From NCBI GenBank assembly GCA_030018265.1, contig JASEFX010000003.1:82561-146560 (forward strand): a DNA stretch of 64,000 nt. Reading direction: 5' to 3'. The notes under the pieces were generated by a model. The model did no database searches and was not told the origin of the DNA. It saw nothing but the letters and a program-made list of their open reading frames with translations. Source of the DNA: Candidatus Saccharicenans sp. (GTDB taxonomy: Bacteria > Acidobacteriota > Aminicenantia > Aminicenantales > Saccharicenantaceae). The position numbers and the translations under genes were made by a program. Shown here piece by piece: positions 55,187 to 64,000 of the stretch; position 1 is the stretch's first letter, and each line of letters begins with the position of its first letter.

Positions 55187-55380
55187 GGTTTATCTATCTC
55201 CTCTACTTCGAGCAAATGAGAGATTTTCCGGATCATTCCTCTTATTTCCGGGCAATCCTTCCGGATCACCTGGGAATTCAATTTCCTCAATCCCAGACCG
55301 TAGGCCACCAGACGGTGCTTCTGAGGATGACCTATCAAACTTCTTACCAGCTTAATCTTAAGATATTTTTCTTCTTTCAT
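55183..55380 (-). CDS. rpmD: 50S ribosomal protein L30
   Basis: 65 residues: [26 protein letters not shown]-like [14 protein letters not shown] and a tail [13 protein letters not shown]. Short bacterial L30 form with a few extra N-terminal residues. Twelve bases after rpsE. Confidence 0.96.
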   Translation of the reverse strand: MKEEKYLKIKLVRSLIGHPQKHRLVAYGLGLRKLNSQVIRKDCPEIRGMIRKISHLLEVEEIDKP

Positions 55381-55392
55381 CTCAGCCTCACC

Positions 55393-55932
55393 TCAAGCTC
55401 TGGTTTTATCTTCTTCTTTTTCTTTTTTGCCCCTGGCTCTCATCACCTCTTCCGGACTCTTCAGCTTCTTGAGAGCAGCTATGGTGGCATGGGCCACGGT
55501 TATCGGATTGTTGCTGCGGATTGACTTGGTTAATATATCCTTGACTCCAGCGAGTTCAAGAATCACCCGAACAGCACCCCCGGCAATTACTCCCGTTCCT
55601 CTGGAGGCCGGCCTGAGAACAACGATTCCGGCATCTGCCTCCCCTTTTACAATATGAGGAATGGTGGTGCCCACCAGAGGGACGTCAATCATATGCTTTT
55701 TTGCGTCCTCCACCGCTTTGGCAATAGCCTGAGGAACTTCACGAGCCTTTCCCAGACCTATCCCTACCCGACCTTTCTCGTTACCTACAGCTACCAGAGC
55801 CGAGAAGCTCAGATTTTTTCCGCCCTTGACCACCTTGGTTACCCTTCTGATAGAGATAACCTGGTCTTTTAGCTCAAGGTCTGAACTGATAACTTCGTCC
55901 AGTTTTTCCAGTTCTTCGTGTTCCACTATCAT
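55393..55932 (-). CDS. rpsE: 30S ribosomal protein S5
   Basis: 179 residues: dsRBD-like [35 protein letters not shown], and the fidelity loop region [20 protein letters not shown] short acidic N-terminal extension and a Lys/Glu-rich tail are present. Fourteen bases after rplR. Confidence 0.98.
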   Translation of the reverse strand: MIVEHEELEKLDEVISSDLELKDQVISIRRVTKVVKGGKNLSFSALVAVGNEKGRVGIGLGKAREVPQAIAKAVEDAKKHMIDVPLVGTTIPHIVKGEADAGIVVLRPASRGTGVIAGGAVRVILELAGVKDILTKSIRSNNPITVAHATIAALKKLKSPEEVMRARGKKEKEEDKTRA

Positions 55933-55946
55933 TCCTCCTTAACCGG

Positions 55947-56321
55947 CTAAAACACAATGCCTTCAGCCCTGAGGGCTTCAGCCAGAGCCTTGATCCGGCC
56001 GTGATACGGATAGGCGCCACGATCGAAAACGATCGTATTGATATCTTTTTCTTTGAGCCTTTTAGCCAGAATAGACCCCAGGAAGGTGCAGGCTTCCTTG
56101 CTCTTGAAGCACTTCAGCTGTGCTTTTATTTCCTTTTCCAGCGTCGAAGCTGAGGTTATAACTTTTCCGGAAACATCGTCTATAACCTGAGCGTAAACAT
56201 AGCGGTTGGATTTATTCACCAGCACCCGGGGTCTTTCCGGAGTACCGCTGATCTTTTTCCTGATTCTTTTCCTGATTCTCTGCTTTCTGATTTTTTTGAT
56301 TTCACTTTTTGACTTAAGCAC
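55947..56321 (-). CDS. rplR: 50S ribosomal protein L18
   Basis: 124 residues from a GTG at 56321. Blocks: RIRKKISGTPERPRVLVNKS, YAQVIDDVSGKVITSASTL, FDRGAYPYHGRIKALAEALR. Binds 5S rRNA. The open frame reaches 14 codons further up to 56363 inside rplF, but L18 proteins start close to LKSKSEIKKIRK, and the GTG overlaps the rplF stop; I therefore chose it. Confidence 0.93.
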   Translation of the reverse strand: MLKSKSEIKKIRKQRIRKRIRKKISGTPERPRVLVNKSNRYVYAQVIDDVSGKVITSASTLEKEIKAQLKCFKSKEACTFLGSILAKRLKEKDINTIVFDRGAYPYHGRIKALAEALRAEGIVF

Positions 56322-56859
56322 CGCCCACCCCCGCTTTTCTTTCTTTCTTGATGAGAACTTCACCCACTATCCGGATGCCCTTCTGTTTGTAGGGATCCGG
56401 CGGCCTGAACCTCTTGATGGTTTCAGCCACCTGGCCAACTTTCTGCTTGTCAATTCCCCGGACTGTCAGCAGGGTTGGCTTTTCAGCCACAATTTCGATA
56501 CCTTCCGGTATTTCATAGACTACCGGTTTGGAATAACCAACGCTCAGCTCCAGCCTGTTTTTTTCAACTTTGGCTCTGTAACCGACACCGGTGATTTCCA
56601 GCTGCTTGGAAAATCCCTGCGACACTCCGATGACCGCATTGCTGGCCAGCGCCCGGCATAACCCATGGAACTGCCTGGTTTGCTGCTCCTCATTCTCCCG
56701 GGTGAAAATCAGCCTGTTGCTCTCAACCTCAGCTTTAATACCGGGAAAAAGAGGAGAAGTGAGTTTGCCGAGCTTGCCTTCAACTTCAATATGATCAGGG
56801 TGAATTGTTACCTTGACTCCTGCCGGGATGTCGATCGGCTTCTTACCAACTCTTGACAT
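56314..56859 (-). CDS. rplF: 50S ribosomal protein L6
   Basis: 181 residues: MSRVGKKPIDIPAGVKVTI start and the C-terminal signature PDPYKQKGIRIVGEVLIKKE (PEPYKGKGI type). Two alpha/beta repeats. Near the GTPase centre of the large subunit. Confidence 0.98.
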   Translation of the reverse strand: MSRVGKKPIDIPAGVKVTIHPDHIEVEGKLGKLTSPLFPGIKAEVESNRLIFTRENEEQQTRQFHGLCRALASNAVIGVSQGFSKQLEITGVGYRAKVEKNRLELSVGYSKPVVYEIPEGIEIVAEKPTLLTVRGIDKQKVGQVAETIKRFRPPDPYKQKGIRIVGEVLIKKERKAGVGGA

Positions 56860-56880
56860 CTTAATACCTCACCTTCTTAT

Positions 56881-57279
56881 TTACCAGATTTCACACAGGA
56901 CTTCGCCACCGACTCCTAAGTCTTCAGCCTGTTTATCAGTCAGGATGCCCCGCGAGGTGGAGATGATCACCACTCCCAGACCGTTCAGCGATTTCGGTAT
57001 CGAATCTTTCGTGCAATAAATGCGGCATCCGGGCTTGCTTATCCGGCGAAGTCCGGTGATCACACTCTGATTATCGTCGGTATATTTCAGAACGATGTTC
57101 AGGACACCCTGTTTGTTGTCCTCGATTACTTTGTAGCTTTTTATGTAGCCTTCTTCCTTCAGTATCCTGGCGATCTCCACCTTCAGGCGGGAAGATGGGA
57201 TGTTGACTTCTTTCTTCTTCGCCCTTATCGCATTCCTGATTCTGGTTAACATATCGGCAATTGGATCGGTCAGACTCAT
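56881..57279 (-). CDS. rpsH: 30S ribosomal protein S8
   Basis: 132 residues: DPIADMLTRIRNAIRAKKKEV start and C-terminal LNGLGVVIISTSRGILTDKQA with a final GGEVLCEIW. Central-domain 16S binder and, in E. coli, the spc-operon translational repressor. Confidence 0.98.
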   Translation of the reverse strand: MSLTDPIADMLTRIRNAIRAKKKEVNIPSSRLKVEIARILKEEGYIKSYKVIEDNKQGVLNIVLKYTDDNQSVITGLRRISKPGCRIYCTKDSIPKSLNGLGVVIISTSRGILTDKQAEDLGVGGEVLCEIW

Positions 57280-57301
57280 GTTCGTATCCTTTCCCTGGAA
57301 T

Positions 57302-57487
57302 TTACCAGGAAGATTTTATCAACCCGGGAATTTCTCCCTTCAGCGCCAGCTGTCTCAGACAGAGACGGCAGAGGTCAAATTTTCGATAATAGCCTCTCGG
57401 CCGCCCGCACAACCGGCATCTGTTCCGGTGCCTTATGGCATACTTGGGCTTTCTCTGATCCTTTACCATTTTTGCTATGGTAGCCAC
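57302..57487 (-). CDS. rpsN: 30S ribosomal protein S14, zinc type
   Basis: 61 residues, short type-Z form with two CxxC pairs (CRLCGRPRG and CRLCLRQLA) for zinc, and the closing [13 protein letters not shown]. The long zinc-free S14 is absent here. Confidence 0.97.
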   Translation of the reverse strand: MATIAKMVKDQRKPKYAIRHRNRCRLCGRPRGYYRKFDLCRLCLRQLALKGEIPGLIKSSW

Positions 57488-57504
57488 GTTTTACCTTCCT
57501 TTCC

Positions 57505-58047
57505 TCAGGATTCTCGGAACGGCATGCCCAGTTTCTTCAGAAGGGCATACGCTTCCTTATCGTTCCGGGCCGTGGTGACGATAGTGATGTTCATGCCCCG
57601 CGGCCTCTCTACCTTGGTATAATCTATTTCAGGAAACACCAGCTGGTCCTTGAGACCCAGAGTGTAATTGCCGTGTCCGTCAAAGGAATTAGGAGAAACT
57701 CCCCTGAAATCCCTGACGCGCGGCAGAACTATGTTAACCAGCCGGTCGAAAAATTCATACATCCTTTTCCTTCTCAGAGTAACCATGCAGCCAATAGGTT
57801 GTCCCTTGCGCACATGGAAAGCGGAAATCGACTTTTTTGCCCTGCGAACAGCCGGCCACTGACCGGTGATCAGGCTGAGCTCGGTTTTGGCCACATCCAG
57901 AAGCTTTATGTTCTGAGTAGCATCGCCAACCCCGACGTTAATCACGATCTTCTCCAGCCTGGGCACCGCCATGGGATTCTTAATCCCCAGTTCTTCCTGG
58001 AGCTCCTTGATTATCTCTTTTTTATAACGCTCGTATAACCTGCTCAT
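57505..58047 (-). CDS. rplE: 50S ribosomal protein L5
   Basis: 180 residues: [38 protein letters not shown] and the [12 protein letters not shown] block near the C-terminus. 5S rRNA-binding protein of the central protuberance. Eleven bases after rplX. Confidence 0.98.
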   Translation of the reverse strand: MSRLYERYKKEIIKELQEELGIKNPMAVPRLEKIVINVGVGDATQNIKLLDVAKTELSLITGQWPAVRRAKKSISAFHVRKGQPIGCMVTLRRKRMYEFFDRLVNIVLPRVRDFRGVSPNSFDGHGNYTLGLKDQLVFPEIDYTKVERPRGMNITIVTTARNDKEAYALLKKLGMPFRES

Positions 58048-58058
58048 CTTTTAACCTC

Positions 58059-58388
58059 TCAGGTTCTCTCTAAATTGGTTTCGCATCGGGCGCAAATCCT
58101 GATTTTTGTGCCATCCTCCAGGACTTTGTGCCTGAATCTGACTCCACGACCGCATTCCTGGCAATAGAGCATCACCCTGGAAACGTGTATCGGCGCTTCC
58201 TTTTCCATTATGCCGCCCTGGATGTTCCGGCTGCGGTCCGGTCTGACAAAGACCTTGACGAAATTGACTCTCTCCACCAGAACTCGATTCTTCTCCGGGA
58301 AAACACGCAGAATCTTACCTGTTTTCCCGCGATCCTTTCCGCTGCGAACAATGACCACATCATTTTTCTTGAACGGGAAATTAGCCAT
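58059..58388 (-). CDS. rplX: 50S ribosomal protein L24 with a C-terminal four-cysteine knuckle
   Basis: 109 residues: KOW motif KKNDVVIVRSGKDRGKTGKI, RVNFVKVFVRPDRS and EAPIHVSRVMLY. The C-terminus has CQEC and CARC separated by about 20 residues, a zinc-ribbon-like set that is kept in many bacterial L24. A GTG at 58391 and an ATG at 58388 are both possible; GGAGG is 7 bases before the ATG, which overlaps the rplN stop as TGATG. Confidence 0.96.
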   Translation of the reverse strand: MANFPFKKNDVVIVRSGKDRGKTGKILRVFPEKNRVLVERVNFVKVFVRPDRSRNIQGGIMEKEAPIHVSRVMLYCQECGRGVRFRHKVLEDGTKIRICARCETNLERT

Positions 58389-58756
58389 CACAGCACCTCC
58401 GGTGCCAGAGAGATGATCTTCATGAATTTCTTTTCCCTCAGCTCGCGAGCCACCGGACCGAAAACACGCGTTCCCACAGGCTCTCCCTGCTTGTCGATTA
58501 TCACCGCGGCGTTGTCATCAAACCGGATGTAAGAGCCATCCTTCCGCCGTATCTCTTTTCTGGTGCGCACGATCACCGCCCTGACCACTTTCCCCTTCTG
58601 GATCTTGCTGTCGGGGTCAGCTTCTTTGACCGAAGCTGAAATAACATCACCCACAGTGGCCACTCTCCCAACTCCTCCGCCCAGAGGGGTAATGGCCATG
58701 ATCCTCCGGGCTCCGGAGTTATCCGCTACCTTGAGCATCGTTCTCATCTGAATCAT
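58388..58756 (-). CDS. rplN: 50S ribosomal protein L14
   Basis: 122 residues: [40 protein letters not shown] and [15 protein letters not shown]. Interface protein bridging to h14 of 16S and the target of the RsfS silencing factor. ATGA overlap with rpsQ. Confidence 0.98.
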   Translation of the reverse strand: MIQMRTMLKVADNSGARRIMAITPLGGGVGRVATVGDVISASVKEADPDSKIQKGKVVRAVIVRTRKEIRRKDGSYIRFDDNAAVIIDKQGEPVGTRVFGPVARELREKKFMKIISLAPEVL

Positions 58757-59067
58757 GTTAGCCCACCTTCATTTTTTTCCGTCTCGCTTTCGGTCTCTAT
58801 TTCTCTGGAAGCTAAACCTATAATCTCAGCCACCCGCCATCTTTTCAGTTTGCTGATCGGCCGCGTCTCGACAATTCTGACCAGATCACCCACCTGGCAC
58901 TTCTCATGTTCATCGTGCACCAGGAAAACCTTTCTTCTCTTGATCGTTTTCTTGTATAGCGGGTGCCTTTCCAGCCTTTCCACCATAACCCTCAGGGTCT
59001 TGGCTGACCTTTTGGCCACCACCACACCCACTTTCGTTGTTAGTCTTTTCTGGCGTTTAGCTTCCAT
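58753..59067 (-). CDS. rpsQ: 30S ribosomal protein S17
   Basis: 104 residues: [40 protein letters not shown] and [13 protein letters not shown]. Slightly long for S17 because of a Glu-rich tail after residue 90. Confidence 0.97.
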   Translation of the reverse strand: MEAKRQKRLTTKVGVVVAKRSAKTLRVMVERLERHPLYKKTIKRRKVFLVHDEHEKCQVGDLVRIVETRPISKLKRWRVAEIIGLASREIETESETEKNEGGLT

Positions 59068-59070
59068 GGT

Positions 59071-59271
59071 TTATTCCGTCCCTTTTTTCTGAAATTCTTT
59101 CAAAAGAGTCTTTATTCTGGCTATATCCCTTCTGACATTCCGTATCTTCATCGGATTATCAAGCTGGCCGATAGCTTTCTGGAAGCGCAGCTTGAACAGC
59201 TGATCTTTCAATTCTTCCTCTTTTTGTTTTAATTCTTCTACCGATAATTCTCTCAATTCTCGGATCTTCAT
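59071..59271 (-). CDS. rpmC: 50S ribosomal protein L29
   Basis: 66 residues, two-helix hairpin: [19 protein letters not shown] and [19 protein letters not shown]-like core. Exit-tunnel neighbour of L23 and docking site region for SRP. Overlaps rplP by 4 bases. Confidence 0.97.
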   Translation of the reverse strand: MKIRELRELSVEELKQKEEELKDQLFKLRFQKAIGQLDNPMKIRNVRRDIARIKTLLKEFQKKGTE

Positions 59272-59690
59272 CTTATCTCCCTGTTCTCTCTTGAAATGAA
59301 TCTTGTTTTCATAGGAAGTTTATGGGCTGCCAGGCGCATAGCTTCTCTGGCCACCTCTTCTTCCACTCCCTCAATCTCAAAGATAATCCGACCGGGTCTG
59401 ATGACATCAACCCAGAATTCAGGGTCTCCCTTACCGCGTCCCATCCTGGTCTCGGTCGGCTTCTTGGTCACCGGTTTCCAGGGAAAGACCCTTACCCACA
59501 TTTTACCGCGCTTCTTCAGAAATCTGGTGATGGTCACGCGACCAGCCTCTATTTGCCTGGCCGTCAGCCAGCATGGCTCCAGCGCCTGAAGTCCGTATTC
59601 ACCAAAAGCCAGCTCGCAACCGCGAAGCGCCTGTCCCCTCATCCGGCCCCGCTGTTGCTTTCTGTACTTTACTTTTTTCGGCATCAACAT
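59268..59690 (-). CDS. rplP: 50S ribosomal protein L16
   Basis: 140 residues from [52 protein letters not shown]. Needed for A-site tRNA positioning. A TTG at 59696 would add two residues; the ATG at 59690 has GAGGAG 8 bases upstream and matches homologues. Confidence 0.97.
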   Translation of the reverse strand: MLMPKKVKYRKQQRGRMRGQALRGCELAFGEYGLQALEPCWLTARQIEAGRVTITRFLKKRGKMWVRVFPWKPVTKKPTETRMGRGKGDPEFWVDVIRPGRIIFEIEGVEEEVAREAMRLAAHKLPMKTRFISRENREIR

Positions 59691-59692
59691 GG

Positions 59693-60361
59693 TCAAATCT
59701 CCTCAGTCTCGATGATTTGAGATGAAACTCTGGGTTTATCAACGTCGCCGCGGTAGATCCAGACCTTTATTCCAATCTGTCCGTAAGTGGTAAAAGCTTC
59801 GGTAAAAGCATAATCTATATCCGCTCTGAGCGTTTGCAGCGGCAAGCGACCTTTCAGATACCATTCAGTCCTGGCTATTTCCACTCCTCCAAGACGCCCG
59901 GAGCACATGACCTTCACACCCTGGGCTCCTGTCTTCAAAGCCATTTCCACTGCCCTCTTCATCGCCCGCCGGTAAGAAATGCGCTTCTCAAGCTGGGTGG
60001 CAATGCCCTCGGCCACCAGCGTGGCATCCAGCTCTGGTTTATCAACTTCTTTGATGTCAACGTAGACTTCTCTGCTGGTAATACCTTCAAGCATGTGCTT
60101 CAAGTTTTCTATTTCCTTCCCGCCCCGGCCGATGATGATTCCGGGTCTGGCCGTGTTGATGATCACGATGACCTTGGGACCTACTCTTTCCACCTCAACA
60201 CTGGCAATTCCGGCATGACCGTATTTTTCTTTTACCGCTTTCTTGATCTGCAGGTCTTCATGCAAAAGCCTGGCATAATCCCGACCTCTGGCAAACCAGC
60301 GGGAAGTCCACTGTTTGTTGAAACCCAAACGAAAACCGATTGGATGTGTCTTCTGTCCCAC
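59693..60361 (-). CDS. rpsC: 30S ribosomal protein S3
   Basis: 222 residues: [22 protein letters not shown] domain with [17 protein letters not shown], and [20 protein letters not shown]. Lines the mRNA entry channel. Three bases after rplV. Confidence 0.98.
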   Translation of the reverse strand: MGQKTHPIGFRLGFNKQWTSRWFARGRDYARLLHEDLQIKKAVKEKYGHAGIASVEVERVGPKVIVIINTARPGIIIGRGGKEIENLKHMLEGITSREVYVDIKEVDKPELDATLVAEGIATQLEKRISYRRAMKRAVEMALKTGAQGVKVMCSGRLGGVEIARTEWYLKGRLPLQTLRADIDYAFTEAFTTYGQIGIKVWIYRGDVDKPRVSSQIIETEEI

Positions 60362-60364
60362 GGT

Positions 60365-60727
60365 CTATCTCCCTTTTTTTTCGTCTAAGTAGATTTTGAC
60401 ATGACTCATTCTTTTTAGCACCCGGTAGGCTCTACCCATTGGCGCCGGCCGGATTCTCTTCATGGCCGGTCCCTGATCGATCTGTATCTTCGCTATGTAC
60501 AGGTTATCCACATCAACTCCCGGCGCCTTCTGCTGAGCATTGGCAATGGCCGAACGCAGCACCTTTTCCAGGATCGCGCTGATCTTTTTCTTCTCGTTAA
60601 ACTTCAGTATCGTTAGAGCTTCTCCGACCAGTCTGTTCCTGATCAGGTCAGCCACCAGACGCCCTTTCTGCGGACTCATCCGCACATAACGGGCAACAGC
60701 TTTGGCCAGATATTTTTCTTTTTCCAT
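60365..60727 (-). CDS. rplV: 50S ribosomal protein L22
   Basis: 120 residues: YVRMSPQKGRLVADLIRN start and the C-terminal PAMKRIRPAPMGRAYRVLKR hairpin that reaches into the exit tunnel near the macrolide site. Confidence 0.98.
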   Translation of the reverse strand: MEKEKYLAKAVARYVRMSPQKGRLVADLIRNRLVGEALTILKFNEKKKISAILEKVLRSAIANAQQKAPGVDVDNLYIAKIQIDQGPAMKRIRPAPMGRAYRVLKRMSHVKIYLDEKKGR

Positions 60728-60729
60728 GG

Positions 60730-61020
60730 CTACTTACCTACTTTAAGTTGTCGGGCAGTTTTTGAAGTATGTCCCTTGAATGTTCTGGTGGGCGCGAATT
60801 CACCCAGTTTGTGACCGACCATCTGCTCGGTTACATAGACTGGAATGAACTTGCGTCCGTTGTGAACACCGAAGGTCAGGCCCACCATTTCCGGAACAAT
60901 GGTCGACCGCCTCGACCAGGTCTTGATTACCTGGCGCTTATCTTTGGCCGACAGAGCAGCTTTTACTTTCTCCATCAGTTTCGGGTCAACATAGGGACCT
61001 TTTTTAAGCGACCTGCCCAT
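60730..61020 (-). CDS. rpsS: 30S ribosomal protein S19
   Basis: 96 residues: [39 protein letters not shown] and [17 protein letters not shown]. Head protein next to S13. Confidence 0.98.
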   Translation of the reverse strand: MGRSLKKGPYVDPKLMEKVKAALSAKDKRQVIKTWSRRSTIVPEMVGLTFGVHNGRKFIPVYVTEQMVGHKLGEFAPTRTFKGHTSKTARQLKVGK

Positions 61021-61022
61021 AA

Positions 61023-61850
61023 TTACTTACTCCTTCTCTTTATAATAAAGGCCTGAGTTCTTTTATTTTTCCTGGTCTTATAACCCTTGGTCGGGATGCC
61101 TTCCGGACTTACAGGATGACGACCACCCTTGGTTCGACCTTCACCACCACCGTGGGGATGGTCTATCGGGTTCATAGCAGTACCCCTGACCGTCGGTCTG
61201 ATTCCGAGCCACCGGGTGCGGCCAGCCTTTCCCGTGCTGATATTCTGATGATCCAGGTTGGCCACCTGGCCGACAGTGGCCCGGCAATCAAGATGAACAA
61301 GCCGGATTTCGGAGGAAGGCAACCTCAACTGGGCATAATCACCCTCTTTGCCCAGAATCTGGGCACCTGAACCGGCCGCCCTCGCCAGCTGGCCACCTTT
61401 TCCGATCTTCAACTCGACGTTGTGAACTATCGTTCCCACCGGGATGTAGCGCAGCGGCATGGCGTTGCCGGGAAGTATATCCACCTGACTGTTGGAGGAA
61501 ATTATGGTGTCGCCCACCTTCAAATTGAGAGGCGTGAGAATATACCTTCTTTCACCATCGGCATATTTTACCAGCGAGATAAAAGCGGAACGGTTCGGGT
61601 CGTATTCTATGGTCTCCACCACGCCCGGAACGTCGATCTTGTCGCGCCTGAAATCGATAATCCGGTACATCCGCTTGTGCCCGCCGCCCCGATGTCTGAC
61701 CGACAGGTGACCGCGATTGTTGCGACCACCGCTCTTCTTCAGCGGAACAAGCAACGGTTTGTATGGCTTATCGGTCGTCAACTCTTCAAAAGTCAGACCC
61801 GTGCGGTGACGTAATCCTGGAGTAACTGGCTTGTAAACTTTAATACCCAT
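61023..61850 (-). CDS. rplB: 50S ribosomal protein L2
   Basis: 275 residues: [37 protein letters not shown], and the catalytic-region [16 protein letters not shown] with the peptidyl-transferase-associated histidine. Two bases after rplW. Confidence 0.98.
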   Translation of the reverse strand: MGIKVYKPVTPGLRHRTGLTFEELTTDKPYKPLLVPLKKSGGRNNRGHLSVRHRGGGHKRMYRIIDFRRDKIDVPGVVETIEYDPNRSAFISLVKYADGERRYILTPLNLKVGDTIISSNSQVDILPGNAMPLRYIPVGTIVHNVELKIGKGGQLARAAGSGAQILGKEGDYAQLRLPSSEIRLVHLDCRATVGQVANLDHQNISTGKAGRTRWLGIRPTVRGTAMNPIDHPHGGGEGRTKGGRHPVSPEGIPTKGYKTRKNKRTQAFIIKRRSK

Positions 61851-61852
61851 GG

Positions 61853-62149
61853 TTATACTGCCTCGAAGAATTCAATCATTTTTTCGCCGGGTTTAAGCTT
61901 TACATAAGCTTTCTTTCTGTCTTTTGTACGGCCAAGGTTCCGGCCCAACCGCTTGGTTTTTCCCTTGACCTTGACAATGGTGACGCTTTCCACCTTTACT
62001 TTGAAAAGCTCTTCCACGGCTTTCTTAACTTCAATCTTGTTGGCGTCTGGAGAAATTTCGAAACACACCTGACGGCTGTCTTCTTTAAGTCTGGTGCTCT
62101 TCTCGGTGATCCACGGCCTCAAAATTACATCTCTCGGATCTCTGGTCAT
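61853..62149 (-). CDS. rplW: 50S ribosomal protein L23
   Basis: 98 residues: [18 protein letters not shown] and [20 protein letters not shown]-like core [19 protein letters not shown], then [20 protein letters not shown]. Trigger-factor and SRP docking site at the exit tunnel. ATGA overlap with rplD. Confidence 0.97.
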   Translation of the reverse strand: MTRDPRDVILRPWITEKSTRLKEDSRQVCFEISPDANKIEVKKAVEELFKVKVESVTIVKVKGKTKRLGRNLGRTKDRKKAYVKLKPGEKMIEFFEAV

Positions 62150-62763
62150 TTCAATCTCTCCACCAGGGAATTAAACGAGCGCTGGCTGAAAACCAGCCAT
62201 CGGTACCTGAGGACATCGTAGATGTTCAGGTTTTCATCATCGACTGCCTTAACCTCAGGGATGTTCCTGACCGCCAGATAGAGGTTTCTGTTCTCACGAT
62301 CATCCACAATCAGGGCCGAGTCGATGTTCAGGCTCTTCAACCAGCTGGCCGCGATTTTTGTCTTGGGTTCTTCAATTCTGATCTCATCTATGATCAGAAG
62401 GTGATTTTCCGCCAGCTTGGCGCTCAGAGCCGACTTCAGAGCATTCTTCTTTGCCTTCTTCGGAATGGAATAGCTATAATCCCTGGGCTTCGGTCCGAAA
62501 ACGGTTCCGCCATGGCGCCAGAGAGGAGACCTGATGCTTCCAGCCCGGGCTCTTCCGGTTCCTTTCTGTCTCCAGGGTTTCCGGCCACCACCGCTCACTT
62601 CTCCACGATTTTTGGTACAGGCTGTCCCCTGTCTCTGGTTCGCCAGATAATTGACCACCGCCTCGTATATCAGGTGATCCTTAACCGGATAGAAAAATAC
62701 CTCTTCCGGCAGGTCCACTTCCTGAACGGGCTTTCCGCTTTTGTCCAGCACTTGTAGTTTCAT
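62146..62763 (-). CDS. rplD: 50S ribosomal protein L4
   Basis: 205 residues from MKLQVLDKSGKPVQEVDLPE; TKNRGEVSGGGRKPWRQKGT and ARAGSIRSPLWRHGGTVFGP form the exit-tunnel loop. An ATG at 62781 overlapping the rplC stop (ATGA) would add six residues; the inner ATG has GAAGAG 6 bases upstream and agrees with homologue length. L4 represses the S10 operon in E. coli; no leader structure can be judged here. Confidence 0.95.
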   Translation of the reverse strand: MKLQVLDKSGKPVQEVDLPEEVFFYPVKDHLIYEAVVNYLANQRQGTACTKNRGEVSGGGRKPWRQKGTGRARAGSIRSPLWRHGGTVFGPKPRDYSYSIPKKAKKNALKSALSAKLAENHLLIIDEIRIEEPKTKIAASWLKSLNIDSALIVDDRENRNLYLAVRNIPEVKAVDDENLNIYDVLRYRWLVFSQRSFNSLVERLK

Positions 62764-62777
62764 GGCACACTCTTCAC

Positions 62778-63419
62778 TCATGAAGTTTTAGCTTTGAATG
62801 AGCTTTTCTTAATCAGAACCACTCCGCCGTTGGCTCCGGGGACGGCTCCTTTTACCACCAGAAGATTGTTTTCCTTATCTATCTGGACCACTTTAAGGTT
62901 ACGAACGGTCACCCGGTCACCACCCATCCGTCCGCCCATTCTCATTCCTTTTAAAACCCGGGAAGGAAAGGATGAAGCTCCTATCGATCCCGGTCTCCGG
63001 TGAAACATCGAGCCGTGAGCTGCCGGGCCACCGGCAAAGCCATGTCTTTTCACCACGCCCTGAAAACCTTTTCCCTTGCTGATACCGACCACATGAACTT
63101 TTTCTCCAACTTCAAAAATATCAACCAGAACCTGGTCTCCTTCCTTCAGGTCCACCGAACCTTTATACTTAACCTCTTTCAGTACTTTCAGCACAGGGGA
63201 TTCCGCTTTTTTGAAATGTCCCAGTTCGGGTTTTCTCGGCTTTTTCTTCGGCTTTTCCACCAGACCCAGCTGAATGGCTTCATAGCCGTCCTTTTCTTTT
63301 GTTTTTTTCTGGATAACCGTACAGGGCCCGGCTTTTATGACGGTCACAGGAATAACATTTCCCTCTTCGTCAAACACCTGGGTCATACCGACTTTTCTTC
63401 CGATAATGCCTTCAATCAT
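62778..63419 (-). CDS. rplC: 50S ribosomal protein L3
   Basis: 213 residues: [20 protein letters not shown] start and [20 protein letters not shown], the extension reaching the peptidyl-transferase centre. Two ATGs (63425, 63419); AGGAG is 7 bases before the second, so I chose it. Assembly initiator of 23S. Confidence 0.96.
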   Translation of the reverse strand: MIEGIIGRKVGMTQVFDEEGNVIPVTVIKAGPCTVIQKKTKEKDGYEAIQLGLVEKPKKKPRKPELGHFKKAESPVLKVLKEVKYKGSVDLKEGDQVLVDIFEVGEKVHVVGISKGKGFQGVVKRHGFAGGPAAHGSMFHRRPGSIGASSFPSRVLKGMRMGGRMGGDRVTVRNLKVVQIDKENNLLVVKGAVPGANGGVVLIKKSSFKAKTS

Positions 63420-63421
63420 GG

Positions 63422-63739
63422 TCATTCTCCTGCGCCAAAGGCTTTGATCTCAACATCGATGCCAGCCGGCAGGTCAAGTTTCTGAAGTTCTTCGATGGTT
63501 TCGTTGCTGTATTCGCTGATGTCAATCAATCTTTTATGAATCCGCAACTCAAAATGTTCTCTCGACCTTTTATCGACATGCGGGGAACGAAGAACGCAAA
63601 ATCTCTGCACCTTGGTTGGAAGTGGAATCGGTCCGGAAACTTTCGCTCCTGTTCTTCTCGCCTTGATGACAATATCCTTAACAGATTTGTCTAACAATCG
63701 GTGATCGAATGATTGGAGTTTAATTCTTATCTTTTCCAT
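63422..63739 (-). CDS. rpsJ: 30S ribosomal protein S10
   Basis: 105 residues from [40 protein letters not shown] and a C-terminal [12 protein letters not shown]. The open frame runs 34 codons further upstream through the intergenic gap into tuf, but GAGGAACG lies directly before this ATG and S10 always starts here. Also NusB partner in antitermination. Forty bases after tuf. Confidence 0.97.
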   Translation of the reverse strand: MEKIRIKLQSFDHRLLDKSVKDIVIKARRTGAKVSGPIPLPTKVQRFCVLRSPHVDKRSREHFELRIHKRLIDISEYSNETIEELQKLDLPAGIDVEIKAFGAGE

Positions 63740-63779
63740 GGTCGTTCCTCGTTCTCCATTTTGTTTTCCTAATCCCTTT

Positions 63780-64000
63780 CTATTCGAGTATTTCGGTGAC
63801 CGTTCCGGCGCCGACCGTCCGTCCGCCCTCTCTGATGGCAAACCGCAATCCCTTCTCCATCGCCACCGTCGTGATCAGCTCCACCTCAATGTTCACGCTG
63901 TCGCCCGGCATCACCATCTCCACTCCAGCCGGCAGCTTCACCGTCCCGGTCACGTCCGTCGTCCGAAAATAAAACTGCGGACGATACCCGGTGAAAAACG
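63780..64000 (-). CDS. tuf: Elongation factor Tu, C-terminal part (cut by right edge)
   Basis: The minus strand from the edge reads 73 codons plus stop: [35 protein letters not shown] and [20 protein letters not shown], the end of domain III of EF-Tu. The rest lies beyond 64000. tuf directly before rpsJ is the common str-S10 junction. Confidence 0.97.
   Translation of the reverse strand, partial: FFTGYRPQFYFRTTDVTGTVKLPAGVEMVMPGDSVNIEVELITTVAMEKGLRFAIREGGRTVGAGTVTEILE

Noticed and set aside
1-64000. tRNA genes, rRNA, CRISPR arrays, insertion sequences, phage or defence genes
   Set aside because: I found no T-loop pattern outside coding regions, no regularly spaced repeats, no transposase or integrase motifs; the window looks like stable chromosomal core with some accessory metabolism.

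Overview
The window reads as a chromosomal segment of a diderm, probably anaerobic, peptide- and amino-acid-using bacterium. Diderm: a TonB-dependent receptor, several signal-peptide beta-barrel proteins, a LysM lytic transglycosylase and lipoproteins. Fermentative: indolepyruvate:ferredoxin oxidoreductase, ADP-forming acyl-CoA synthetase and tryptophanase. The gene mix (GH109 Tat enzymes, S9 and M28 peptidases, PAS-rich HisKA_2 kinases, mid-range GC) suggests Candidatus Aminicenantes (Aminicenantota) or a relative; this is inference, as no rRNA is present.

Layout. 1-7 kb: the start of a methyltransferase (runs off the left edge), a TonB-dependent receptor with a small DUF6506-like gene, a barrel protein and a REC-PAS-histidine kinase. 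7-12 kb: minus-strand operon iorA-iorB-ADP-forming acyl-CoA synthetase, facing an Rrf2 regulator across a compact divergent promoter region that carries an inverted-repeat operator candidate. 12-17 kb: cytochrome c System II genes (resB, ccsA), folD, a membrane GGDEF protein. 17-21 kb: yebC-ruvC-ruvA-ruvB-queA. 21-25 kb: GH109-type Tat oxidoreductase fold, a barrel protein, M28 peptidase. 25-31 kb: a stand-alone trpB2 behind a Trp-codon leader peptide, a frameshifted secreted protein, and mtnP-pfkB-tnaA. 31-43 kb: larC-folE-metG, tsaC/sua5, a barrel protein, a glycosyltransferase, a LEA2 protein, an S9 peptidase fused to a SUMF1-like domain, CCA transferase, galE. 43-48 kb: a murein-processing group (MltD-like, class-A serine hydrolase, dipeptide epimerase, NlpC/P60). 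48-64 kb: an unbroken minus-strand tuf-S10-spc-alpha cluster from tuf (cut by the right edge) to rplQ, including rpmJ.

The most notable signal is upstream of trpB2. A consensus promoter is followed by a 29-codon ORF ending Trp-Ile-Trp-Trp-Ala-Ala. Ten bases ending in its first Trp codon are perfectly complementary to the trpB2 Shine-Dalgarno region, about 100 nt downstream, and no U-tract follows the leader hairpin. This fits translational attenuation by tryptophan: a ribosome stalled at the Trp codons would mask the anti-SD and open trpB2. With tryptophanase and the indolepyruvate oxidoreductase nearby, about 20 kb is devoted to tryptophan and indole turnover.
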